Notes under the pieces: model-generated
Seen by the model: only the letters and a program-made list of their open reading frames with translations
The model's database searches: none
What the model was told of the DNA's origin: nothing
Assembly (NCBI GenBank): GCA_964229545.1
Contig: CAXRDP010000050.1
Span: forward strand, 5,702-69,701
Length of the DNA stretch: 64,000 bases
Source: UBA724 sp964229545
GTDB taxonomy: Bacteria; Bacteroidota; Bacteroidia; Flavobacteriales; Flavobacteriaceae
Direction: 5' to 3'
Made by a program: the position numbers and the translations under genes
Shown: positions 27,314 to 36,036 of the stretch, piece by piece
Numbering within the stretch: the first letter of the stretch is position 1
Layout: each line of letters starts with the position of its first letter

Positions 27314-28567
27314 ATGAAAAATACAATTGTCACATTACTTATGAGTTTCATGGCTATCGTTGTATTTGCCCAAAAAAAGGAACTCCGCGCTGTTGAAAAA
27401 ATGGTTTCTTCAGCAGCCTACTCAGAAGCCTTGGTGCAATTGGAAAGTATTCAATCTTTGGTTGCCGGAGCAGAACCCAAATACCAAACCCAGTATCACT
27501 ATCTACTTGGAAAAACACAATCTGGGTTGAAGGCTTTTCCTGAAGCTGTAGCTGCTTTTCAAAAGACTCAAGAGATTGAATCTGTTGAAGGTTTGTCTAA
27601 ATACGCTCCGGAGATTAACGGTTTACTTACCAACCTGAGCGTTGATATTGTGAATCAAGCTATTGCTTATAATAAAGACGAAGATTTTTCCAGTGCAGCC
27701 GACCTTCTTTATCTAGCCTACGAAATCGATAAAGAGACCAATATTGACTACCTCTATTTTGCGGCTTCGAGTGCTGTAAACGGAGGTGATTTTGACAGGG
27801 CATTGAGCTATTATTTGGATTTGAAGTCTTTGGGGTACACGGGTATCACCACCCAGTATTTTGCCACTGACGATGAAACAGGCGAAGATTTGGAATTGAC
27901 CAAAGAAAACTTTGAGCTCTTCAAAAAACTCAAGAAGTACTCAAATTTTAGAACACAAGACACAGAATCCCGTCTGCCTGAAATCATTAAAAACATTGCT
28001 TTGATTTATGTGCAACAAGGTAAAAATGATATGGCTTTTGACGCTATTAAGGAGGCCAGAGCTGTCAATCCCACAGATGTTGGACTGATACTTACAGAGG
28101 CAGATTTGTATATCAAACTAGGTGATAGGACACGTTTTGCTGAATTGATGAAAGAGGCCATCGCCCAAGACCCTAACAATGCTCTGTTGTATTTTAATTT
28201 GGGAGTCATCAATGCAGATCAGGGAAATCGTGAAGAAGCGCGTTCATACTATGAACGTACCATAGAATTAGACCCTAATTACGAAGCAACATATCTCAAC
28301 CTAGCAGCCTTGATTCTTGATGGAGAGTCGGCCATAGTTGATCAAATGAACGCATTGGGTACTTCGAGAGCAGACAACATCAAATATGACAAACTTAAAG
28401 AGGAACGTGAGGCTTTGTTTTTGGAAGCAGTTCCTGTTTTAGAACAGCTAATCGCTATAAACTCCAACCATATTGAGGCATTAACAACCCTCAAGAACAT
28501 TTATGGGACTGTTGGTGACACTGCCAATTTTATGAAGATTAAACAAAAACTAGAGGAATTAGAGTAG
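27314..28567 (+). CDS. Exported TPR-repeat protein
   Basis: The 417-residue protein begins with a signal peptide (MKNTIVTLLMSFMAIVVFAQ) and carries tetratricopeptide repeats. Clear ones are near residues 30-95, around AFDAIKEARAVNPTDVGLI (about 245) and NLGVINADQGNREEARSYY (about 300), and a last one ending in ALTTLKNIYGTVGD. TPR proteins of this kind act as periplasmic or outer-membrane scaffolds; the partner is unknown. The ATG at 27314 starts 25 bases after gyrA, so it is probably cotranscribed. A strong terminator follows. Confidence 0.85.
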   Translation: MKNTIVTLLMSFMAIVVFAQKKELRAVEKMVSSAAYSEALVQLESIQSLVAGAEPKYQTQYHYLLGKTQSGLKAFPEAVAAFQKTQEIESVEGLSKYAPEINGLLTNLSVDIVNQAIAYNKDEDFSSAADLLYLAYEIDKETNIDYLYFAASSAVNGGDFDRALSYYLDLKSLGYTGITTQYFATDDETGEDLELTKENFELFKKLKKYSNFRTQDTESRLPEIIKNIALIYVQQGKNDMAFDAIKEARAVNPTDVGLILTEADLYIKLGDRTRFAELMKEAIAQDPNNALLYFNLGVINADQGNREEARSYYERTIELDPNYEATYLNLAALILDGESAIVDQMNALGTSRADNIKYDKLKEEREALFLEAVPVLEQLIAINSNHIEALTTLKNIYGTVGDTANFMKIKQKLEELE

Positions 28568-28589
28568 TAGGTCTGATATCAAAATCTTA

Positions 28590-28614
28590 AACCCGCAAAA
28601 AGCGGGTTTTTTTA
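28590..28614 (+). terminator. Rho-independent terminator after the TPR gene
   Basis: A stem AACCCGC / GCGGGTT with a five-A loop is followed by a T run. It stops the gyrA-TPR transcript. Its tail reaches the end of the convergent peptidase gene. Confidence 0.85.
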
Positions 28615-29361
28615 TACCAATTTTTTAATGACCCGTAGTTTGTGCGTGTGGGTGTTTTGTTCTGCGTTATAGATTCCTGTTTGATCCAACCGATCAATGC
28701 GGACTTGTCCAAAAGCATGAATGATATGATAATTTTCCATCAATATACCCACATGTACAATTCGACCTTCGTCATTGTCGAAAAACACCAAATCGCCTGG
28801 CTCACTTTCTTCAATGAATCCCAATGCTTCTCCCAGCTCAGCTTGTTGGTGTGCATCTCGGGGTAAAAATTCCCCATACAATCGGTACACTGACTGTACA
28901 AATCCTGAACAGTCAATTCCAAAAGGTGACTTTCCGCCCCATTGATAGGGCGCATTTAGAAAAAGCAAAGCATATTGAATAATGTCTGCTTTGTTGTTTG
29001 AGCCATGAGAAGTTTTTCCTTCATAGCGGTGTTGAAGGCCAGGGGCTGAGCTAACCAAACTACCGATAGGTATGGGAAATAAAATTTGATTGTCTTTTAG
29101 GACAAAATCAACCAAATCGGAAGCAAATACTTTTGGGGATTTTTCTAAGCTTTCGAATTGATCTTTTTCAATTGATAGGTATTGTTTATTGTTAAGCCAA
29201 CCCTCGTAATTGTCGAGTCCCCCACGAATCAAAGACCAGTTTTTGTTTCTTTTTAGAACTTTAAAAAACTCACCGTAGAGCAGTTGAGAAGTTTGTTCAC
29301 TCGAGTCTGAAGGTTCAGCCCTCATCGGTATAATACTCAAGTGGCACAATCCGTATTGCAT
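28612..29361 (-). CDS. NlpC/P60 (C40) cell wall peptidase with SH3-like domain
   Basis: The 249-residue protein pairs an N-terminal bacterial SH3-like region (about 1-75, with MRAEPSDSSEQTSQLLYGE) with a C-terminal NlpC/P60 domain. The catalytic cysteine is in FGIDCSGFVQSVY, the histidine in GRIVHVGILM and the third residue in NYHIIHAFGQVRID. The family cleaves gamma-D-glutamyl-meso-diaminopimelate bonds in peptidoglycan. ATG 29361 is chosen because a perfect TATTTTTG lies five bases upstream and homologues start with a similar MxYGxCxLS pattern; the longer in-frame start at 29442 would overlap the divergent gene. No signal peptide is obvious from this start, which fits a cytoplasmic recycling role or an unrecognised export route. 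Confidence 0.88.
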   Translation of the reverse strand: MQYGLCHLSIIPMRAEPSDSSEQTSQLLYGEFFKVLKRNKNWSLIRGGLDNYEGWLNNKQYLSIEKDQFESLEKSPKVFASDLVDFVLKDNQILFPIPIGSLVSSAPGLQHRYEGKTSHGSNNKADIIQYALLFLNAPYQWGGKSPFGIDCSGFVQSVYRLYGEFLPRDAHQQAELGEALGFIEESEPGDLVFFDNDEGRIVHVGILMENYHIIHAFGQVRIDRLDQTGIYNAEQNTHTHKLRVIKKLV

Positions 29362-29366
29362 GGATT

Positions 29367-29374
29367 CAAAAATA
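29367..29374 (-). promoter_or_regulatory. -7 element of the NlpC/P60 gene
   Basis: The reverse strand reads TATTTTTG, an exact consensus match ending five bases before the ATG at 29361. A transcript from here would be leaderless or nearly so. Confidence 0.5.
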
Positions 29375-29417
29375 CAAACTAATTGCAAAGGTTTTGGTTC
29401 ATGCCCGTTATAAAACG

Positions 29418-29425
29418 TATTTTTG
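29418..29425 (+). promoter_or_regulatory. -7 element of the PgpH-like gene
   Basis: TATTTTTG, an exact match, ends 15 bases before the ATG at 29441. It supports that start over the in-frame TTG at 29423, which would lie inside the element. Confidence 0.5.
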
Positions 29426-29440
29426 GGTGTTGAGCAACGC

Positions 29441-31456
29441 ATGCAGTTATTTTATAAATACCAGTCTCTACTATATAAAATCATCCTTTTTTTGGTTTTG
29501 ATTTTTTCGGTTGTCTACCTATTTCCTCGTGGAGGTGGGTTTAAATATGCTTTTCAAAAAGGAAAACCATGGCAATATGAAACCCTCTTGGCACCGTTTG
29601 ATTTTCCTATAGCAAAGACCCAACAAGAAATTGAACAAGAACGAAATACCATAGAAGAGGAAAGCCCCCTAATTTTTCATCTCGATAGCTTGGTGCAACT
29701 ACGTTCTCAGCGATTAAGTTCTTCTTGGATTGCACAACAACTGCCTATTCAAGACACCGCTAGGGTGATTCAACAATGGAAAAACTATCTGAGGGATCAC
29801 TACCAACCTGGTTTGATAGATATGGCGTTTGCAGCGCGCCAATCTAAACCGGTGATGTTGTTGCGAGATCAACAAGTCCAAAACTTTGTTTTTTCTGATT
29901 TCAAAACGAACGATTCTCTACCACTCAGTGGCACTTATAAGCTTATAGATTCATTGCTGTCCAAAAGCGCCAATCAGTTGGTGCTTTCAGATATGTTGAC
30001 TCCCAATGTGGTCTATGATTCCTTACTCACAAGACAAAAGCTTGATGAATCTTTTTCAATGATTTTACCTACACGTGGTATGGTAGCTAGCGGTGAGCGC
30101 ATCATTGCCCAAGGTGAAGTGGTAAACGACAGAAGTTTTCGGATTTTGAATTCGTTACAACAAGAATATCAGACTGAACTGTGGTCGACCTCCAACGTGA
30201 TTTGGATCATGACAGGATATGTGTTTTTGAGTGGCTTGGTTTTGGTGTTGTTGTTTTTGTTTTTAAGGCGTTTTAGACCTGTGATTTATGAAAACAACAC
30301 CAAAGTCACTTTCGTTTTTGTCAATGTGTTACTAATGGTATTCTTGGTTAAATTGGCTTTGTCTTTTGATTTAGAATATATTTATGCAGTCCCGTTGTGT
30401 ATCGTTCCATTGTTGTTAAAAACTTTTTTTGATGCACGTATGGCTTTGTTTGCATATGTGATGGGTCTGTTGTTAGTCGGATTTATGGTGCCCAACAGCT
30501 TCTATTTTGTTTTTATGCAATTGGCGGCTGGTGTGTTGGCAACCCTGACAGTTTCTAATATTTATAAGCGCGCCAACCTATTTGTGTCTGTTGGACTCAT
30601 TGTACTGATCTATCAAATTTGTAATATATCATTTCATTTGGTAACTGAAGCTAGTTTGTCATCGCTCAATTCAGACAGGATTGGTTTTTTGTTTATAAAC
30701 GGATTGGGGATATTATTTGTGCATCCGTTGGTTTATATTTTTGAGAAGATTTTTGGATTGGTTTCAGATTTGTCTCTATTAGAACTCTCAGACACCAATT
30801 CCCAATTGCTTAGAGATTTATCAGACCAGGCACCCGGTACGTTTCATCACGCTCTCCAAGTGGCAAATCTGGCAGAAGCTGCAGCCAACGAAATTGGTGC
30901 CAATGCACTATTGGTACGCGTAGGTGCATTATATCACGACATTGGAAAGATGAATAATCCCATATATTTTAGTGAAAACCAAGCTGCCAATTACAACCCA
31001 CATAACGAACTTTCACCACACGAAAGCGCATCTCTAATATTAAACCACGTCATTGACGGAATTGAAATTGCAAAAAAGAACAACTTGCCTGATCGGGTAG
31101 TCGATTTTATACGTACCCATCACGGTACAACTACAGTAAGGTATTTTTATCACAAAGCTCGTGAGCTAGATGAGAATGTGGATGAAAAGTTGTTTTCTTA
31201 CCGTGGCCCAAAACCCTTTTCCAAAGAAACAGCTATCTTGATGATGTCTGACAGTGTTGAGGCAGCATCAAAGAGCTTGCAAGAGCCTACAGCAGAGCTG
31301 ATACGAGATTTTGTGGAGAAGATTGTACAAAACCAAGTAGATGAGCGACAGTTTGTAGAAGCCGATATCAACCTGAGAGAAATTGAGCAGGTTAAAGAAG
31401 TCTTGATCGAGAAACTGATCAATGTGTATCATATTCGGGAGGTCTATCCTACATAA
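29441..31456 (+). CDS. 7TM-HD family phosphohydrolase, PgpH-like
   Basis: The 671-residue protein has an N-terminal helix (about 10-30), an extracytoplasmic 7TMR-HDED-type domain (about 35-250), seven membrane helices (about 255-460) and a cytoplasmic HD domain with APGTFHHALQVANLAEAAA and the metal-binding GALYHDIGKMNNP near 500. This is the PgpH architecture, a c-di-AMP phosphodiesterase that controls osmolyte and cell-wall homeostasis. The HHxxxH and HD residues are intact and a later THHGTTTVRYFY contains another conserved histidine. The ligand sensed by the outer domain is unknown. Calling it c-di-AMP specific rests on family knowledge. Confidence 0.9.
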   Translation: MQLFYKYQSLLYKIILFLVLIFSVVYLFPRGGGFKYAFQKGKPWQYETLLAPFDFPIAKTQQEIEQERNTIEEESPLIFHLDSLVQLRSQRLSSSWIAQQLPIQDTARVIQQWKNYLRDHYQPGLIDMAFAARQSKPVMLLRDQQVQNFVFSDFKTNDSLPLSGTYKLIDSLLSKSANQLVLSDMLTPNVVYDSLLTRQKLDESFSMILPTRGMVASGERIIAQGEVVNDRSFRILNSLQQEYQTELWSTSNVIWIMTGYVFLSGLVLVLLFLFLRRFRPVIYENNTKVTFVFVNVLLMVFLVKLALSFDLEYIYAVPLCIVPLLLKTFFDARMALFAYVMGLLLVGFMVPNSFYFVFMQLAAGVLATLTVSNIYKRANLFVSVGLIVLIYQICNISFHLVTEASLSSLNSDRIGFLFINGLGILFVHPLVYIFEKIFGLVSDLSLLELSDTNSQLLRDLSDQAPGTFHHALQVANLAEAAANEIGANALLVRVGALYHDIGKMNNPIYFSENQAANYNPHNELSPHESASLILNHVIDGIEIAKKNNLPDRVVDFIRTHHGTTTVRYFYHKARELDENVDEKLFSYRGPKPFSKETAILMMSDSVEAASKSLQEPTAELIRDFVEKIVQNQVDERQFVEADINLREIEQVKEVLIEKLINVYHIREVYPT

Positions 31457-31511
31457 AAGATAATTCAGTCGCTATACCCCATGATAGCACAAAGTCAGTA
31501 ACCCCTCAATA

Positions 31512-31539
31512 AAAAAGGCCTTCAACTGAAGGCCTTTTT
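31512..31539. terminator. Bidirectional rho-independent terminator
   Basis: A 12-base inverted repeat AAAAAGGCCTTC / GAAGGCCTTTTT with a four-base loop lies between the convergent PgpH-like and TonB-receptor genes. A and T runs on both sides let it work in both directions. Confidence 0.85.
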
Positions 31540-31551
31540 AACATTGTGATT

Positions 31552-34500
31552 TTAGAATATGTATCTCAACCCGAGTTGCATTTGCCATCTGGAGTCAAGG
31601 CTTGAATCATACACAAAAGATTCTTGTAAATTAGAGTTGAACGAATAAGTAGGTACTCCATTATTTACAGAAACACTTACAGGTTGTATACTTGTGGGTT
31701 GCTGAATAAGCCCCCATTCAGAGCTAATAAGGTTTCCAAAATTCAAAATATCCATACTTAATTGAATTACGTTAGTTTTTCCAGAACTCATCTTGAGTCG
31801 ATAATCCTGTAGTAAACGAACATCCCAACGACTTCTCCAAGGGCTGAGCGCTCCATAGCGTTCCGCATACTGCCCTCTTCTTCCGCTTAAATAATCATCT
31901 TGATCAATAAACGAGTCATAAGCAGCTGCTTCACCTGCATTTGAAAAGTTCATTTGAGAAATTTCAGATTTTGTAGGCACATATATCAAATCATTTCCAC
32001 CACGACCATCTCCGTTAATGTCACCCGCATAGGTGTAACTATACCTTCCTCCACGAGCATATTCAAAGAAAGTGGTAATAGTGGTCCCCCATTTATCATT
32101 GGTGCCGTAATCCCATGACTTACTAGCCACACCCACCAATCGATGCATGTCACCGTATTTGGAATAGGACAAAGTTTCTGCATTGGCATCTCCTACAACT
32201 GGATTAAAATCGAACGCGTCCCCTGTTATTTCAGCTTCAATAGAGTTTACATCCTTAGCATCTAGATAACTGTATGCCAAGCTAGTATATAGTCCATCAT
32301 CAAATGTTTTTTGAGCCTTAACTGAAAGGTTCCATATTCTTCCAAGGTTTGAATTTGAAAACACATAAGCACTTGCGTTGGCAGGGAAAGGAACATCCAC
32401 CTGAACGAAGTCAGCTGCTGTGTAGATTGCTCTATTATCAACTCCTGATAGGGTCCCGCTTGGGGTTTTAAAGCCCCAGTTTTGTACTTGGGGACCGTTA
32501 ACATCTTTGGTATATGAAACATCCAAAGACACGGTTAGTCCACTATCGTATTTTCTATCTAAGCCAACATTTGTTCGCCAAACCTGTGGGAATTTATAGT
32601 CGGGGTCCACCATTTGATGAAACCACCAATTTGGATTGCCAATTTGGTTTCCTAGCCAAACAAATGGGAAACGTCCCGTAAAAAGACCAGAGCCTCCTCT
32701 AAGTTGGGTTGTGTCATCTCCATTCATATCGTAATTAAAGCCAACTCTAGGAGAAATTAACCATTTGTCTGACGGCATTTTAGTGTTGTCTAGGAGCTGG
32801 ACCTCGCCAGTATTAGGATTGATGTAAGGGGTTCCAGGAGCATAGTCTCCAGAAACGTCAATCACGTCTTGGGCTTTTTGGTCCGAGTCAAAGAATAAAG
32901 GCTTGTCCAACCTCAGCCCGTATGTGAACTTTAATCGGTCATTTACAAACCATTCGTCTTGCACATACAAGGCCATTTGGCCAACATTGGTTTCGGCCAA
33001 AGCCCAATTCCCGGCATTGTAAACACTCTGCGCATAACTCAAAGCCTCCGAAATTAGTCCATTGCTTATAGCGTTGTTAAAATCAGCCATAGAGCCCAGA
33101 GCACCAAACGCTCCAACATAGCCATTGGCATTACCATAACCATAGACTCCTAAATTAAACGAGTTGTCAAATTCGAACTTTTCATATGAAAAACCCATTG
33201 TGTAGGTATGGTCCCCTTTAACATAGGTCAGATTATTCGTCAGTTGAATTACTTTTTGATCAAGACGGTTGTTTATTGAAAAAGGCTCATGTCCTACTAT
33301 GATATAATTTGAACCTGCACCATCTTGAATAGTCATTGCAGGTGCCGGAGTAGACTTTGGATTTCTAAAGTCATCAAAATGTGAGTACCCCACCTGCAAC
33401 TTGTTAGAAAGATTTTCTGCTAATGTAGAATTTAGCTCAAGTTGAACTGAATTTAATCTGTTGTTAATTTGATACCCTGAATTTTCGAACTGTAGTATAG
33501 ATGCGTTGGGACCTCTAAATCCTAAAGCAGTGGGATGCGCAGGTTTTTCTTTGGATGCATCTAGAAAATTGTAAATGAATGCCAACCTGTGATTGCTGTT
33601 GATATTCCAATCTAACTTCAAAATTCCTTTTGTTGATTCGGCTTTGTGAATAAATCCTTCGTAGGCACCCGGATCGTATCCCAAGCCTCTTAAAGCGCTT
33701 TGAACAGTCATAAGATCAGATTCAAGTACTCTTGACTCATTGACACCCCCTGTTCCTCGATTAGGAAGCCAGGATTGGCCTAAATCTTCTCTATTGTCTT
33801 TCTCAAAATTGGCAAAGAAGAATAGTTTGTTTTCAATGATGGGCCCACCTACACTAACACCAGTCTGAGATTGTAAAAGCTTGGGTACAAAAATTCCTTG
33901 ACCCTTAATCTTTGACCCTGTCATATCGTCATTTCTATAAAACCCATAAACGGTACCAGTAAACTCGTTTGTACCGCTTTTAGTGACAGCATTTACTGAT
34001 GCACCAGTAAATCCAGCTAAGGTGACATCATATGGCGCAGTGGAAACAGTAATTTGGTCAATAGCATCTAGAGAAATGGGTTGTGCATCTGTTTGACCCC
34101 CTGGAGTAGCTGCATCCAGTCCAAAGGGGTTGTTGAAAATTGCACCGTCCAAGGAGTAATTGTTGAATTGATCGTTTCTTCCTCCAAAAGAACCATTGCT
34201 TGCAGTTGGTTCTAACCTGGTAAAATCAGCCGCAGACCTACTGATGGTTGGAAGTGTCGTTAGTTCTCTTCTGCCTACGCTTGTTTTGGCTCCCGTTCGA
34301 TCACTACTAAAAACATCAGAACTATTAGCTGTGACGACTACTGCGTCCAATTCTTGTGAGTCAGGAGTCATTGCGAGAGAAATGGATTCACTCTTTCCAA
34401 GGGTTAAATAAACGTCCTCAAACGTTTGTTCATTAAAACCTATGTAACTTACCTTAATAGTGTAAGGACCTCCAACGCGTAGGTTTAAAAGACTAAACCT

Positions 34501-34680
34501 TCCGTTAAGATTGGTTACTGTCCCATAGGTTGTTCCGGTTGGCATGTGAACTGCCACAATGTTAGCACCTTCGAGTTGATTGTTAGTGTCGTCTAAAATC
34601 AAGCCATTTATCGAAGAGGTGGTGACCTGTGCATGAGTAGCAAAAAAGGCCAATAGAGTAATTAATGTTAGTTTTTTCAT
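31552..34680 (-). CDS. Oar-like TonB-dependent outer membrane receptor
   Basis: The 1042-residue protein has a signal peptide (ends at THAQ, residue 18), a carboxypeptidase-like regulatory domain (about 22-110, SINGLILDDTNNQLEGANI), a plug (about 125-250) and a large beta-barrel ending in the aromatic LGLRYIF typical of outer-membrane proteins. VVVTANSSDVFSSDRTG and FNNYSLDGAIFNNPFGL resemble Oar proteins of Myxococcus and Bacteroidota, which have been linked to export or adhesion as well as uptake. No SusD partner lies beside it, so a polysaccharide locus is unlikely. Substrate unknown. A 139-base AT-rich gap separates it from the TrpF-like gene. Confidence 0.9.
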   Translation of the reverse strand: MKKLTLITLLAFFATHAQVTTSSINGLILDDTNNQLEGANIVAVHMPTGTTYGTVTNLNGRFSLLNLRVGGPYTIKVSYIGFNEQTFEDVYLTLGKSESISLAMTPDSQELDAVVVTANSSDVFSSDRTGAKTSVGRRELTTLPTISRSAADFTRLEPTASNGSFGGRNDQFNNYSLDGAIFNNPFGLDAATPGGQTDAQPISLDAIDQITVSTAPYDVTLAGFTGASVNAVTKSGTNEFTGTVYGFYRNDDMTGSKIKGQGIFVPKLLQSQTGVSVGGPIIENKLFFFANFEKDNREDLGQSWLPNRGTGGVNESRVLESDLMTVQSALRGLGYDPGAYEGFIHKAESTKGILKLDWNINSNHRLAFIYNFLDASKEKPAHPTALGFRGPNASILQFENSGYQINNRLNSVQLELNSTLAENLSNKLQVGYSHFDDFRNPKSTPAPAMTIQDGAGSNYIIVGHEPFSINNRLDQKVIQLTNNLTYVKGDHTYTMGFSYEKFEFDNSFNLGVYGYGNANGYVGAFGALGSMADFNNAISNGLISEALSYAQSVYNAGNWALAETNVGQMALYVQDEWFVNDRLKFTYGLRLDKPLFFDSDQKAQDVIDVSGDYAPGTPYINPNTGEVQLLDNTKMPSDKWLISPRVGFNYDMNGDDTTQLRGGSGLFTGRFPFVWLGNQIGNPNWWFHQMVDPDYKFPQVWRTNVGLDRKYDSGLTVSLDVSYTKDVNGPQVQNWGFKTPSGTLSGVDNRAIYTAADFVQVDVPFPANASAYVFSNSNLGRIWNLSVKAQKTFDDGLYTSLAYSYLDAKDVNSIEAEITGDAFDFNPVVGDANAETLSYSKYGDMHRLVGVASKSWDYGTNDKWGTTITTFFEYARGGRYSYTYAGDINGDGRGGNDLIYVPTKSEISQMNFSNAGEAAAYDSFIDQDDYLSGRRGQYAERYGALSPWRSRWDVRLLQDYRLKMSSGKTNVIQLSMDILNFGNLISSEWGLIQQPTSIQPVSVSVNNGVPTYSFNSNLQESFVYDSSLDSRWQMQLGLRYIF

Positions 34681-34819
34681 AATTTATATTAGTAATTATT
34701 ATAAAACTAAAAAAAAACAACAACCCACAATCACAATCGTTGATAGATTGTTAATAATTTTAATTGATTTTTAAAAACTTTTAAAAATTCAAAAAAAATC
34801 ACTTGTTTTTTAAAACAAA

Positions 34820-35482
34820 TTAGGATTTAGTGAATTGCGAAAGAACACCAAAAAAATCTTTCAATTTTTTGTCATCTAATTTGCCGTTTGTTCTCACTCC
34901 GCTACAAAGGTCAATTCCATAAGGCTCGACTTTTTCAATCGCTTGGATTACGTTGTCTTTATTGATGCCTCCAGCTAGAAAAACAGGTTTGTCCAACGCA
35001 CTTCTTATTTTTGCACTAATCTCCCAGTTATGGGTTCTACCAGTGCCGCCAAGTTCTTTAACAGCAAGTTTTGGGTTTCCACTGTCCAGCAAAATAGCAT
35101 CCACATAGTTTGATAGTTTTTTTGCCTCAGCTATTGACCCATCGTCAATTACATGGATGACCTGAACCAGTTTCACCCAAGGAAGTTCTGTTTTTATTGA
35201 TTTGTAAACTGACCTATCTATTGAATCCACAATTTGAATGGTAGAGGTTAGTGTTTTTTTGTAATGTTCAATAATTCCCTCTGCAGTAGTCTCACTGGTA
35301 AGCAAGAAAGTTGAAATAGGGGGAGAAACGTTCCTTGCTATTTTTTGAATTTGATTGTCACTTATTACACCTGGGCCACTTGGCATATTCCCAACCAGCC
35401 CTACGGCATCTGCACCTATTTTGATTGCTTTTTTGGCCTCTTCGATACTGTTAATACAACATATCTTGACTTTCACGGACAT
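34820..35482 (-). CDS. Divergent TrpF-like protein (phosphoribosylanthranilate isomerase family)
   Basis: The 220-residue TIM-barrel protein keeps the family frame: KICCINSIEEA at the start with the catalytic cysteine, ILLDSG with the catalytic aspartate, GGTGRTHNW, LAGGINKDNV and a C-terminal DLCSGVRTNGKLD. It departs from classical TrpF at two sites: the phosphate-binding SPR segment is SGPGV and the QLHG motif is QIVD. No other tryptophan gene is nearby. It therefore belongs to an orphan TrpF-related clade whose reaction may differ. ATG 35482 is used because TATATTTG lies three bases upstream and homologues start with VKIC. The gene seems richer in A and T than its neighbours. Confidence 0.8.
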   Translation of the reverse strand: MSVKVKICCINSIEEAKKAIKIGADAVGLVGNMPSGPGVISDNQIQKIARNVSPPISTFLLTSETTAEGIIEHYKKTLTSTIQIVDSIDRSVYKSIKTELPWVKLVQVIHVIDDGSIAEAKKLSNYVDAILLDSGNPKLAVKELGGTGRTHNWEISAKIRSALDKPVFLAGGINKDNVIQAIEKVEPYGIDLCSGVRTNGKLDDKKLKDFFGVLSQFTKS

Positions 35483-35485
35483 ATT

Positions 35486-35493
35486 CAAATATA
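35486..35493 (-). promoter_or_regulatory. -7 element of the TrpF-like gene
   Basis: The reverse strand reads TATATTTG, an exact match ending three bases before the ATG at 35482, again implying an almost leaderless transcript. Confidence 0.5.
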
Positions 35494-35526
35494 ATAATTT
35501 AATCAAGTTTTTTATGCTGTGTTATA

Positions 35527-35587
35527 GATCGCGCTAGGATTTGAACCTAGGACCGTTCCGATTAAAAATCGGAATGCACTATCCAGC
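35527..35587 (-). pseudogene. tRNA-Arg-like 3' remnant with altered anticodon arm (unit A)
   Basis: Read on the reverse strand, this matches the tRNA-Arg at 35838-35911 from the D loop (GCTGGATAG) through the T arm (CCTAGGTTCAAATCCTAG) to the 3' acceptor strand CGCGATC. The 5' acceptor strand and the first half of the D arm are missing, replaced by the GIY-YIG frame. The anticodon arm is replaced by the palindrome TTCCGATTTTTAATCGGAA (35556-35574). It cannot fold as a full tRNA. Confidence 0.8.
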
Positions 35588-35833
35588 AATAAGCTTTTTA
35601 ATATAATCTTTGGATTTTTTCGCTTTAATTGCCAACTCCCTTTGGTAGACTTCTGATTTTGTTGAGAACACTTGAGTATAAACGATTTGCCAGTGTACGC
35701 CACCCTTTGTGGCTTTACTTCTTCTGGAATTGTGACGTTTTAGTCTGTCCTCAATACAAGAAGTATGCCCAATATAAAACCGGTCTATAGATTTGGAATA
35801 AAGAATATAAACAGTAAAGATAAACTCGGGGCT
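35579..35833 (-). CDS. Small GIY-YIG nuclease-like frame without a normal start codon
   Basis: The frame encodes 84 residues: VYILYSKSIDRFYIGHT (the GIY-YIG motif), the catalytic arginine in EDRLKRHN and a glutamate in YQRELAIKAKKSKDYIKK, as in small single-domain GIY-YIG proteins. The catalytic residues look intact. An in-frame TAA lies at 35834-35836, just after the tRNA-Arg 3' end, and no ATG, GTG or TTG occurs before the motif; the first candidates are ATC at 35819-35821 or other near-cognates. The stop TAG is formed by the D-loop sequence GCTGGATAG of tRNA remnant A. It is therefore either a truncated relic, translated from an unusual start, or expressed by another route. Confidence 0.7.
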   Translation of the reverse strand, partial: SPEFIFTVYILYSKSIDRFYIGHTSCIEDRLKRHNSRRSKATKGGVHWQIVYTQVFSTKSEVYQRELAIKAKKSKDYIKKLIAG

Positions 35834-35837
35834 TTAG

Positions 35838-35911
35838 TGATCGCGCTAGGATTCGAACCTAGGACCGTCTGCTTAGAAGGCAGATGCTCTATCCAGCTGA
35901 GCTACGCGACC
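35838..35911 (-). tRNA. tRNA-Arg (anticodon UCU)
   Basis: The reverse strand folds as a full 74-base tRNA: acceptor GGTCGCG/CGCGATC with one G-U pair, D arm GCTC-AGCTGGATA-GAGC, anticodon stem TCTGC/GCAGA with loop CTTCTAA (TCT), T arm CCTAG-GTTCGAA-TCCTAG region, and discriminator A. CCA is not encoded. This is the intact copy among four related units. The GIY-YIG frame begins four bases beyond its 3' end. Confidence 0.93.
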
Positions 35912-35939
35912 GATATGTTTTTCTCTCAGCTTTGTTTGT

Positions 35940-36008
35940 GACCGTTCCGATGAAATCGGAATGCTCTATCCAGCTGAGCCCTGTCTGCCGTCAGGCAGGT
36001 ACGCGACC
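35940..36008 (-). pseudogene. tRNA-Arg-like 5' remnant with two palindromic changes (unit C)
   Basis: It matches the tRNA-Arg from the 5' acceptor strand GGTCGCGTA through the D and anticodon arms to the variable region, then stops; the T arm and 3' acceptor are absent. A 20-base palindrome CCTGCCTGACGGCAGACAGG (35980-35999) sits between tRNA positions 9 and 10. The anticodon arm is TTCCGATTTCATCGGAA (35945-35961), the normal 17 bases long. Confidence 0.8.
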
Positions 36009-36036
36009 GATATGTTTTTTTCTCAACTTTCTCTTT

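Noticed and set aside
35512..35703. A 63-codon reverse-strand reading frame across the end of the GIY-YIG region
   Set aside because: It is a shadow of the GIY-YIG frame and of the tRNA remnant; its tail GSNPSAIYN is tRNA T-arm sequence read as protein.
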